Positions 1 to 7,264 of a DNA stretch of 50,706 nucleotides are shown here, piece after piece; position 1 is the first letter of the stretch; every line of letters starts with the position of its first letter. Position numbers and translations under genes: made by a program. The DNA comes from an uncultured Campylobacterales bacterium. GTDB taxonomy: Bacteria; Campylobacterota; Campylobacteria; Campylobacterales; Sulfurimonadaceae. Where the stretch lies: the NCBI GenBank assembly GCA_903892995.1, contig CAITKP010000043.1, forward strand, positions 1 to 50,706, read 5' to 3'. A model generated the notes under the pieces. The model was given only the letters and a program-made list of their open reading frames with translations, made no database searches and was not told the origin of the DNA.

Positions 1-88
1 CTTTAAACGCGCTTGCAAGATCATCTGCAGCTTGTGCAAATACCGCAGTTCCCAAAATGAGTGCTGTCGCTAAACTTAATTTTGTCAT
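1..88 (-). CDS. Outer-membrane porin, N-terminal fragment
   Basis: Reading leftwards from the ATG at 88-86, the first 29 residues begin MTKLSLATALILGTAVFAQA and continue ADDLASAFK. This is a Sec signal peptide with an AQA cleavage site, followed by a start that resembles campylobacterotal OprD/MOMP-like porins, which often begin the mature protein with ADDLASAF. A ribosome binding site (GGGAAG) lies just upstream. The gene runs off the left edge, so the family call rests on about ten mature residues. It lies downstream of the sox operon on the same strand, separated by a terminator-like hairpin and one TTACATGTAA palindrome. Confidence 0.6.
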   Translation of the reverse strand, partial: MTKLSLATALILGTAVFAQAADDLASAFK

Positions 89-139
89 TTTTTCTTCCCT
101 TAGTTATGATTTTAAAAAGATGCAAAGTTGAAAATTACT

Positions 140-149
140 TTACATGTAA
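140..149. repeat. TTACATGTAA palindrome, intergenic copy
   Basis: Exact copy of the dispersed palindrome, between the sox operon terminator and the porin start. It lies about 50 bp upstream of the porin start codon, so it could overlap that gene's promoter. Confidence 0.9.
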
Positions 150-154
150 GCCAA

Positions 155-176
155 AACAATGGCAGATGCCATTGTT
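155..176 (-). terminator. Probable sox operon terminator
   Basis: AACAATGGCA and TGCCATTGTT form a perfect 10-bp stem with a 2-nt centre. It starts 6 nt after the soxB stop codon, and a short T run follows on the minus strand. The near-absent loop is unusual, so it could instead be a protein-binding palindrome. Confidence 0.55.
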
Positions 177-181
177 ACCAA

Positions 182-1942
182 TTAACAACCTCTTTTACCC
201 TTTTTTGGACATCCGCAATCGTAATCGAGAAGTGTCACATTTCCCTTGTTGCTGACATCAACAACTTTTTTCTTCTTGATATAGTCACGCACTACATCAT
301 ATACTGGTCTTATTTTTGCAGTTTGCAAGTTCGTTCCAGCACTTTGTAAATTTCCACCCCAAGAGGAGACAATATAGGTCTTATTGACATCTAAAGGTTT
401 GCCTCCTACTTTGAGATTGGAGATGCGTTTTCCTGTTTTATTTGCAACAGCAATATCGTAAGTCACACCGCCAAGACGACTCATATCGCCACCTTGTTGG
501 TAGAGCGGATTTGCATTAAAGACATTATCTGCAATATCTTCGAGAAGATTTGCGATATTTTGTCCTTGAAGTTCAAATGTATAAACGTTTGGATAGGTGA
601 TTCCACACATCTCATAAACATTATCCATCAAAATATCTTCGCCAGCTAAAACGGTTGTTCCCCATCTATATCCTGGAGTAAATGAGATATCACACTTCAT
701 CTCATCTATAATCGCATCATTGATGAGTTGATCAAAAGTTGAGAAAAATGTATCTCTTTTATAAAGCATATTTTTTGTTTTTCCAAGCACTTCATTGAAC
801 TCTGCATCAAATGGTGCATAAAGTTCAGCAACGAGTTTTTCACCCTCTGGATCTGCTGGAATCATATTTGAAGCCATTGGTACAAGTTTATACTCATAAT
901 TTTTGACTTTACCATTTTTGACATCAATATCAAGACGTCCGATATATTTTCCATGACTTCCTGCGATGACAATAACAGTATTGTTAATTGTGATCGGTTT
1001 TGGGGAAGGATCATGTGTGTGACCACTTAAGATAAAGTCGATCCCTTTTACTTGACGAGCTACTTCTTGATCTACACTAAATCCATCATGTGAAAGAAGA
1101 ACAACACAATCAACTTTTTTCTCATTGCGTAACTCATCCACATATTTTTGTAAAGTGTCGAGTCTTAAACCAAAACTCCATCCTTTTGTAAACTCTTTTG
1201 GATTTGCAGTGGAAGTAAATGGAAATGATTGACCAATAATCCCTATCTTCGCGCCGCCTCTCTCTTCAATAGTATATGGTTTAAAGATCAGCTCTTCATA
1301 ATCATCTGCAAATGAGTCATCGCCAACAATATTTTGAGAGACAAATTTCGCATTGAGCATACCGATAAGCTCTTTGACACGCTCTTTACCATAAGTAAAT
1401 TCCCAGTGTCCAACCATCACATCAACACCAAGATAGTTTTGTGCTTTTACAATCGCTTCACCTGTTGTTTTGAGTGCAACGCCTGTTCCTTGCCATGTAT
1501 CACCAGAGTCTAAAAAGAGGACATTTTCATTTCCACGCTCTTTTTTTACTTGATTGATATAGGTTTTCATATGGGCAATACCGCCCATTTTTCCAAATTT
1601 TTTAGCAAGTGCTTCAAAATCGATACATGTATCAAAGTATGCGTCCAAACTGCTTGGCTCAAGACCATAATGTTTGGCAAATGAATCACCGCACAAAAAG
1701 CCTGGAGTTCCAACTAGGTTTGGAGCAGAGATCAAAGTTGATGGCTCTCTCCAATAAAGTGGTTTAATGTGAGCGTGAAGATCACACATGTGCAAAAGAG
1801 TTACATTCCCTTTTGCTTTAAATTTATAAATATCTTTGAGTGATATTTTATTGATTGCTTTTGATGCAGCAACACTTGTTGTAGCCATCCCTAAACCAAA
1901 GATAGCAGCAATGTGCATAAAGTCTCTTCTTGAAATTTCCAT
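182..1942 (-). CDS. soxB: SoxB thiosulfohydrolase
   Basis: SoxB hydrolyses the terminal sulfone from the SoxY-cysteine-S-sulfonate intermediate and releases sulfate in the periplasm. The 586-residue protein starts with a twin-arginine signal (SRRDF). It has the metallophosphoesterase metal ligands DLHAH (D54, H56, H58), DSGDTW near 148, the SoxB-type GHWEFTYG near 180, and GHTHD near 310. The 5'-nucleotidase-type C-terminal domain follows. The protein ends in a short Cys- and Lys-rich tail (CGCPKKGKRGC) that I would not expect in a textbook SoxB. It is the last gene of the soxXYZAB run, 9 nt after soxA, with AGGA upstream of the chosen ATG. Identification is secure. Confidence 0.96.
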   Translation of the reverse strand: MEISRRDFMHIAAIFGLGMATTSVAASKAINKISLKDIYKFKAKGNVTLLHMCDLHAHIKPLYWREPSTLISAPNLVGTPGFLCGDSFAKHYGLEPSSLDAYFDTCIDFEALAKKFGKMGGIAHMKTYINQVKKERGNENVLFLDSGDTWQGTGVALKTTGEAIVKAQNYLGVDVMVGHWEFTYGKERVKELIGMLNAKFVSQNIVGDDSFADDYEELIFKPYTIEERGGAKIGIIGQSFPFTSTANPKEFTKGWSFGLRLDTLQKYVDELRNEKKVDCVVLLSHDGFSVDQEVARQVKGIDFILSGHTHDPSPKPITINNTVIVIAGSHGKYIGRLDIDVKNGKVKNYEYKLVPMASNMIPADPEGEKLVAELYAPFDAEFNEVLGKTKNMLYKRDTFFSTFDQLINDAIIDEMKCDISFTPGYRWGTTVLAGEDILMDNVYEMCGITYPNVYTFELQGQNIANLLEDIADNVFNANPLYQQGGDMSRLGGVTYDIAVANKTGKRISNLKVGGKPLDVNKTYIVSSWGGNLQSAGTNLQTAKIRPVYDVVRDYIKKKKVVDVSNKGNVTLLDYDCGCPKKGKRGC

Positions 1943-1951
1943 TAGGTTTTC

Positions 1952-2725
1952 CTATCTTTTAAGACCAGGGATAGCCATTTTAGCACCCTTAGCTTGATGA
2001 CCCAAATAAACTTCCATGCCTACCATTTCAGGTGAACCAAGAGGAATAACTTCTAAAAGTGCATTTTGCATACACCCTTGCATACGGTGTTGGAGTGTGC
2101 TCATAGATGATTTTGTCATTCTATATGCAGGCCATGTTCCAACAGAAGCATTTCCATTTGCTCCAAGAGCAGGAAGTGGTTGTGTTCTTAGGACTGAGCC
2201 TATAACATCTGTACTATGGCAACTTAAACAAGAGAGTCCTCTTTTGCCACGGTTTGTATTGAATGTTTTTTCACCCAAAGCATACGCATCTTTCATCTGC
2301 TGATTTGCATTGATGTCGATATTGATTGGTACATCATTTGCCAAAGATTTTACATATGCAGACATCTCAAACATATCTTTGCTTTGAAGTGTAAATGGTT
2401 TTTTACCATTTTCATGCATTGCTGCTTGAAGCACTTGATCGATTCCTACAACCATGTTGAAATCTTTAAGATATCTTGGGAAGCCCGCGATATAATTTGG
2501 AAGATCTTTTTGGCTTACATGTAAGAACTTTGCAAGACCAGCACTCCCTCCACAATTTTTTTCTAATAGTTCGCCACCATGAGCGATATTCATATCTGCT
2601 GGATTTGATTCGAGCATTTCTGCATACATAGCACGATCTGCGTCGCTCATTGCAAACTGCTCACCTGCATTTGAAAGTGAAGCAATAAGTGCAGCGCTGA
2701 GTGCAATTTTTACAAGAGTTTTCAT
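1952..2725 (-). CDS. soxA: SoxA c-type cytochrome, single CxxCH form
   Basis: SoxA is the catalytic subunit of the SoxAX cytochrome, which oxidatively joins thiosulfate to the SoxY cysteine. The 257-residue protein has a Sec signal peptide (cleavage near residue 20) and one haem motif CLSCH (C166-H170). A cysteine in MQGCM (C218) matches the unusual haem axial ligand of SoxA. At the place where dihaem SoxA proteins carry their first CxxCH there is only CGGSAG (C58), so this is a monohaem type. One TTACATGTAA palindrome (2515-2524) encodes FLHVS at residues 67-71. It sits between soxZ and soxB on short spacers. Confidence 0.95.
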   Translation of the reverse strand: MKTLVKIALSAALIASLSNAGEQFAMSDADRAMYAEMLESNPADMNIAHGGELLEKNCGGSAGLAKFLHVSQKDLPNYIAGFPRYLKDFNMVVGIDQVLQAAMHENGKKPFTLQSKDMFEMSAYVKSLANDVPINIDINANQQMKDAYALGEKTFNTNRGKRGLSCLSCHSTDVIGSVLRTQPLPALGANGNASVGTWPAYRMTKSSMSTLQHRMQGCMQNALLEVIPLGSPEMVGMEVYLGHQAKGAKMAIPGLKR

Positions 2726-2728
2726 GCT

Positions 2729-3064
2729 TTATCCTTTGGGTTGAATCATGATACTGTTTTCACTTGATTCGCCAGTGCTGTCAGTGAAAGTAACTGTAAG
2801 CTTTCCTTGTCCTGCGACTTTCATAGCGATTGTAAATACAGGATTTACAGAAACAGATTCCCATACTTTCATAGATGAAATAAGTTTTCCATTGTAATTA
2901 AATTTGACGTTGTTGATATATTGTGCAGGAACTATTTCTCCTGTTTTTTTATCTTTACGCATACCAGTTTCCATTGGGTGCATAACCATAAAATCGACTT
3001 TTACGATCTCTCCATCACTATAATTTTTTGGTTTGATCTTAATTAATGATGTTCTTTCTTCCAT
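2729..3064 (-). CDS. soxZ: SoxZ sulfur-carrier partner
   Basis: SoxZ pairs with SoxY to form the carrier that holds sulfur intermediates during thiosulfate oxidation. The 111-residue protein has no signal peptide, as usual for SoxZ, which is exported with SoxY by the Tat route. It contains the hallmark VMHPMETGMRKD near residues 27-38 and an Ig-like beta-sandwich pattern. AAAGGA precedes the ATG at a good distance. The soxA start is 3 nt downstream, so the two are probably translationally coupled. Confidence 0.95.
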   Translation of the reverse strand: MEERTSLIKIKPKNYSDGEIVKVDFMVMHPMETGMRKDKKTGEIVPAQYINNVKFNYNGKLISSMKVWESVSVNPVFTIAMKVAGQGKLTVTFTDSTGESSENSIMIQPKG

Positions 3065-3116
3065 TTTTAATCCTTTTATATTTTAAAATTTATTTTGATC
3101 GTTTTGATGATTGAAA

Positions 3117-3584
3117 TCAACCGCATCCACCGATTGTTACTTTTACATTTTGAGTTGCTATAAGATATGTTCCATTGTTAAGTTTTACTAGAGCAACCAC
3201 ATCTTGTGTTCCACCAAGTTTAATACGAGTTGAAAGGAACGCTTTTCCATTTGCTGGTGTGAAAAAAGCATCTACACAGCGTGAGTTGCTATTTTTAGTA
3301 TCTAAGATATGAATCTCTTCTACATAATCATGTGCAGTCATTGGAGAATCCACTTCAACAGTTACTGGTACAACAGCACCATTTTCTGCGATTTCAGGTA
3401 CTTTAAGGTGTACTTTGTCTGATTTCTCAGCTGTTTTTCCACCTGTAATTGCACTTACTGCTTGGTTATAGCTAAATTCGTTTGGACCTTTTTTCTTCTC
3501 TTCTGCAGCCATTCCCATGACAGGTAAAGTGGCACCAACAACGGCAGCTGTTCCTAATGTTTTAAAAAAATCTCTTCTTTGCAT
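3117..3584 (-). CDS. soxY: SoxY sulfur carrier
   Basis: SoxY carries sulfur intermediates on a C-terminal cysteine through the Sox cycle. The 155-residue protein has a Tat signal (QRRDFFKTLG) and ends in the swinging-arm motif GGCG (residues 152-155), the covalent attachment site. Length and layout are normal for the family. The gap to soxZ is 52 nt, the largest within the operon, but contains no clear terminator. Confidence 0.97.
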   Translation of the reverse strand: MQRRDFFKTLGTAAVVGATLPVMGMAAEEKKKGPNEFSYNQAVSAITGGKTAEKSDKVHLKVPEIAENGAVVPVTVEVDSPMTAHDYVEEIHILDTKNSNSRCVDAFFTPANGKAFLSTRIKLGGTQDVVALVKLNNGTYLIATQNVKVTIGGCG

Positions 3585-3599
3585 ATTTTTTCCTTTTTG

Positions 3600-4124
3600 T
3601 TATTTTGGAGATACGATATATGAAGCAATATCACATATTTCTCTTGGCGTAAATAAACCTGTAGTCTGGTTGATAGTCATATGTGTAGTAGGATTGTCGA
3701 TACGAGCATCTGATATTTTTTGATACACAAATTGGTTGTCTCTCACCTTTGTAGCCATCATATTTTCATGATATTTTGTGAGGTCTGGACCAATGTTTCC
3801 AGCACCTTTTGCTTCTTCTATATTATGACAAGCAACACAGTTTCCATACTGCTTTGGTTTACCTTTTTCATCTACTTGACTCAATCCCTCTGGAAGAGGC
3901 CCTTTTGAATCTTCACCATTTAAATTGTGAAAAATATACTTGCCACGCGCGATCGCTTTTGGATCTGTTGTTATACAGCCATCAGGCATTGTAAACACTT
4001 TTGCAGGAGCGAGTAAATCTTTTTCTATAATTTTACTTGCATTAGGACTCTCTATAACACTGCTATAATCAGCAGCAAAAAGAGATATTCCAAGAAGTAA
4101 AGTACTTGTTAGACCTTTTTTCAT
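3600..4124 (-). CDS. soxX: SoxX c-type cytochrome
   Basis: SoxX is the electron-accepting cytochrome of the SoxAX complex. The protein begins with a Sec signal (MKKGLTSTLLLGISLFA) and carries one haem motif, CVACH (C96-H100). The axial Met is probably in NMMATK or HMTINQ towards the C-terminus. I chose the ATG at 4124 because GGAGG lies 6 nt upstream; an in-frame ATG 15 nt earlier has no such site and would put a polar extension before the signal peptide. It is the first gene of soxXYZAB. Confidence 0.94.
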   Translation of the reverse strand: MKKGLTSTLLLGISLFAADYSSVIESPNASKIIEKDLLAPAKVFTMPDGCITTDPKAIARGKYIFHNLNGEDSKGPLPEGLSQVDEKGKPKQYGNCVACHNIEEAKGAGNIGPDLTKYHENMMATKVRDNQFVYQKISDARIDNPTTHMTINQTTGLFTPREICDIASYIVSPK

Positions 4125-4156
4125 TTGATTTCCTCCCATTTATTTTCGAGGCTAAG

Positions 4157-4185
4157 TGTAACAAGCAAGTGTAAAATTTATGTAA
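4157..4185 (-). promoter_or_regulatory. Three TTACA boxes upstream of soxX
   Basis: On the minus strand three TTACA pentamers occur at 4185-4181, 4174-4170 and 4161-4157, spaced 11 and 13 nt apart. Two of them belong to an 8-nt direct repeat (AAGTGTAA on the plus strand). Direct repeats about one helical turn apart are typical of OmpR-family regulator sites, and such a regulator is encoded next door. The binding role is inference. Confidence 0.4.
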
Positions 4186-4207
4186 AATGGAGTGAAATGT
4201 GTGGTTT

Positions 4208-5431
4208 TTATAGTTTGTTAATTTTAGGGAGTATTTTCGTGATGATTTTTTCTGGAAAAATATAGGTAAAAGTGCTTCCAAGTTTTGGTTGTGACTCGAT
4301 TTGAAGGGTGATACCCATTTTGTCAATAATCGATTTTACAATATTGAGTCCTATTCCAAAACCTCCTTTATTGCTATTTTCACGATAATATCTATAAAAA
4401 ATCTTATCTATATTTTCTATTCCAATACCAAAATCTTTTACACTCAAAATGCAAGAATTATCGCTTACATGTAAAGAAATATTGACGACATTATTTTCAT
4501 AAGAGTATTTGATTGCATTGGAAAGTGTATTGTCTATCACTCTTTGAAGCTCTTTTTGGTTTATGAAGACTAAAATATTTTCATCGATGTCACGTTGAAG
4601 TCTCAATCCTTTCATGCTAGCAATATCACTAAAATATTCCACTCGATCATGAACAAATCTTGTAAAGTCGATTTGTTCTGGAATATGCTCAATTCTATTG
4701 TATTTGACAAGATAATCCATATCTTCATAAATATTTGAAAGTACTTTTACGGCTGCTTTCATCCGTTGCATATATTTATTACTCGGATTCTTTCTATTAT
4801 AGAGATCAATGTTTACATTAATGATCGAAAGAGGAGTGTTGATCTCATGAATAGAATCTTTTATAAAGTTATCAAGCCTTTCGTTGAGCTCTTTGAATGG
4901 TTTGGCAAAGCTATGTAAAAAGAATAGGCTCAGGCTAAATACTACAACTCCAATAGAAAATAAAATTGTTGCGATATTTACATATAAAGAAGCAAAAGAG
5001 AGTTCATTTTTTAAAATGAGATAGCTAGCTCCAAAGTAGCGTTCACTTGGCAGTTTAATAATGAGATAAGCATCAGATCCATCAATGTGATACCCCTCTT
5101 TAAAATCTTTTATATCATATTTTAGCAATGTAAAGATAGGTTTAAAACCAAGATCATATAAACCAGATGTGAAACTTTTATATCTTGGATATTCAAAATA
5201 TTTTTCATCCATATTAAACTCTTCCATTGATTTTATAATAAGGTGTGAGTTTTCTTTTAAAAAAAGCTCATTTTGAATTATTTGAAGATTTTTCATATAG
5301 ATAAAATAGAAAAAAAGCGGTGCAAGTAAAATAAGCGTAACAAGCACAGTATAGATGAAAGCTTTTTTTGCAGCGTATCTAAGGTCGTTCAATGATATAC
5401 CCCAAGCCTCTTCTGTTTTGGATAATTCCAT
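4208..5431 (-). CDS. Sensor histidine kinase
   Basis: This is a two-component kinase with a transmembrane segment near residues 24-45, a periplasmic region of about 100 residues, and a second segment near 151-172. The dimerisation/phospho-acceptor motif is HEINTPL (H195). The ATP-binding domain has an N-box (NAIKYS), G1 (DFGIGI) and G2 (GGFGIGL). The gene overlaps the response regulator upstream by 53 nt when the ATG at 5431 is used. A TTG at 5392-5390, with GGGG about 8 nt upstream, would give a shorter protein beginning (M)NDLRYAAKK and a more usual overlap of 14 nt, so the start is uncertain. It lies just upstream of soxX on the same strand, which makes sulfur-compound sensing a reasonable guess. 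Confidence 0.9.
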   Translation of the reverse strand: MELSKTEEAWGISLNDLRYAAKKAFIYTVLVTLILLAPLFFYFIYMKNLQIIQNELFLKENSHLIIKSMEEFNMDEKYFEYPRYKSFTSGLYDLGFKPIFTLLKYDIKDFKEGYHIDGSDAYLIIKLPSERYFGASYLILKNELSFASLYVNIATILFSIGVVVFSLSLFFLHSFAKPFKELNERLDNFIKDSIHEINTPLSIINVNIDLYNRKNPSNKYMQRMKAAVKVLSNIYEDMDYLVKYNRIEHIPEQIDFTRFVHDRVEYFSDIASMKGLRLQRDIDENILVFINQKELQRVIDNTLSNAIKYSYENNVVNISLHVSDNSCILSVKDFGIGIENIDKIFYRYYRENSNKGGFGIGLNIVKSIIDKMGITLQIESQPKLGSTFTYIFPEKIITKILPKINKL

Positions 5432-6035
5432 CAGGCAGTTTTTGGCGAAGATTTTTTACTTGAACACGAATGGTTGCTGGTTCTACATATTCACCCCACA
5501 CTTCATCTTGAAGCACCATGATCGAGACAAGCATATTTTTGTGTTTGAGTAAAACCTCTAAAATATCCTTTTCTGCTTTTCTAAGTACAACTTCTTCGCC
5601 TTTGATTGTGAGCTTACCAGCGTTCATATTATAGACTATCTCTTTATCAAGTTCTATAGCACTACTATCATCTGCATAAAAACTTTTATACGCTTGATTG
5701 AGTCGCAACTCAAGCTCTTCAAGGTCAAAAGGCTTACGGATATAATCGCAACACCCCTGTTCATACCCTTTTTTAAGACTGGCAATATCTGTCATCGAGG
5801 TCAAAAAGATTGCTGGAGTTTTTATATTTTCTTTATGGAGTTTTTCTAAAAGGTGAAATCCTGAAAGAGATGGAACATTTACATTAAGAAGTAAGAGATT
5901 GTATGTTTTATCAAATATCGCTTCAAATGCCTCTTGTCCATCCATAAAAGAGTCCACTTCATAACCAATATCCTCTAAAAACTCTTGAATACTTATACGG
6001 AGGGCGTATTCATCTTCGAGAAGTAAAATTTTCAT
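5379..6035 (-). CDS. OmpR-family response regulator with Asn at the phospho-site
   Basis: The protein has a receiver domain (about 1-115) and a C-terminal winged-helix DNA-binding domain (about 130-215, ending RRGLGYIIERP). The acidic pocket (LLLEDE), the switch Thr (FLTSMT) and the Lys of RKPFDLEEL are present. However, the usual phospho-acceptor Asp in the LLD-xxx-P motif is Asn: the motif reads LLNVNVP (N51, codon AAT). It may therefore work without phosphorylation or be an atypical receiver. It overlaps the Cache sensor gene by 4 nt and the kinase gene downstream, so the three genes form one unit. Confidence 0.92.
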   Translation of the reverse strand: MKILLLEDEYALRISIQEFLEDIGYEVDSFMDGQEAFEAIFDKTYNLLLLNVNVPSLSGFHLLEKLHKENIKTPAIFLTSMTDIASLKKGYEQGCCDYIRKPFDLEELELRLNQAYKSFYADDSSAIELDKEIVYNMNAGKLTIKGEEVVLRKAEKDILEVLLKHKNMLVSIMVLQDEVWGEYVEPATIRVQVKNLRQKLPDGIIQNRRGLGYIIERP

Positions 6036-7123
6036 TTGATCGTTCCTTGAATCTTTTTTTGTGTCGTACCACTTAAAAGAAGGGAGATAAGTTCCTCTTT
6101 TGAATATTTTTGTAACGCCTTGTTCGCACTTTTCGCAAAATCATCTTTATCTTCATCGCTAATAATATCTCTTATATGAAGAATCTGCGATGGAGAATTA
6201 TACATAGTATATTGCTTTGCAATCCTGTTTCTTTCAAGATTGTATAAGTTGCTTCTTGTGACATTTATCAAAAAGGAGATATTGTCTTCAGGATCTCTAA
6301 AATAATCAAGATATTTGTCAGGCAAGATAAAAACAAATGCTCCAATATTTTCTCCCGCCCCATTTCGCATCGTGTCATAAAAAACATATCTACCATTTAT
6401 AGAGACTATTCTATTTGCTTTGAGTTGCGCAAAATTAATATTTTTTAATACTTCAATATGGGAGGCATTATAGTTTTTGTTCGCCACAATATACTTATTT
6501 ATCATCAAATTTTCCTGCATAAATACAGCGATAGAATAGTACTTTTCATCTAAAAGGACATAAAGATCAACGCCCTGTGCACGAAAAAAATCTGTAACAG
6601 GTTCAAAAAAATCTATCGCTTCAAGAAACCCGAGCAAAACACCATTTTTATAAATAGGAACTGTCGCTTTAATTCCAAGTTTTCGACCTACTTCAATGGA
6701 GGTTCTTGGTGTATTGTGTGTTTTAAAGTATTCAAGATCCGTTCTGTAATCACCTAAAGGCATTCCTGCATATACATTGTCCCAGCTTCTTGCAAAAATA
6801 GTGTAATCTGCATTAATAATTTGAATTTTTACTTGAGAGTGAGTGTTTTTTTCGATATTTTGAATAATATCCGAGAGAATCTCATATCCAAGATCTTCAT
6901 CTTCGTTTTCCATCGCATCTACTAAAGCGCTGTTTTTGGAGAGGACTACGGCAAGTTTGAGCGCATCGAGCTCATTTGTTTTTAACTGATCACTCAATTC
7001 AAGTGTAATTTGATCAAGAATGTGATCAAGTTTTTGCTCTTTGAGTTGAGACTTAAAGTAAAAAAATATAGCAGTTGTAAGGAGAGTCACAACAACAAAG
7101 ATTGTAAAAAAAAGTTTAACCAT
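6032..7123 (-). CDS. Membrane-anchored Cache-type sensor protein without kinase
   Basis: A 363-residue protein with an N-terminal membrane anchor (residues 4-24) followed by a long extracytoplasmic region. Its features, such as FARSWDNVYAG, KATVPIYKNG and LGFLEAIDFFEP, are typical of Cache ligand-binding domains of chemoreceptors and kinases. I see no histidine kinase, HAMP, GGDEF or methyl-accepting domain, and the C-terminal 40 residues are charged and probably helical. It is the first gene of a three-gene operon with the regulator and kinase, so it may pass a ligand signal to the kinase. The function is inference. Confidence 0.75.
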   Translation of the reverse strand: MVKLFFTIFVVVTLLTTAIFFYFKSQLKEQKLDHILDQITLELSDQLKTNELDALKLAVVLSKNSALVDAMENEDEDLGYEILSDIIQNIEKNTHSQVKIQIINADYTIFARSWDNVYAGMPLGDYRTDLEYFKTHNTPRTSIEVGRKLGIKATVPIYKNGVLLGFLEAIDFFEPVTDFFRAQGVDLYVLLDEKYYSIAVFMQENLMINKYIVANKNYNASHIEVLKNINFAQLKANRIVSINGRYVFYDTMRNGAGENIGAFVFILPDKYLDYFRDPEDNISFLINVTRSNLYNLERNRIAKQYTMYNSPSQILHIRDIISDEDKDDFAKSANKALQKYSKEELISLLLSGTTQKKIQGTIK

Positions 7124-7264
7124 CTTGAAATTATAACAGCTATTGCGCTCTTTTGTGTGGTGGACTTAGAATTTATTTAAGTGCAAAACGACATAGGTTG
7201 CTTTCATAACTTTTAAGACAAACAACAGTAAACTCACAAGATTAATAGAGTGGGGAAGTTGTTT

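Noticed and set aside
7124-7264. A riboswitch between the Cache sensor and formate dehydrogenase genes
   Set aside because: The 140-bp divergent region shows no stable conserved fold; it appears to hold only promoters.
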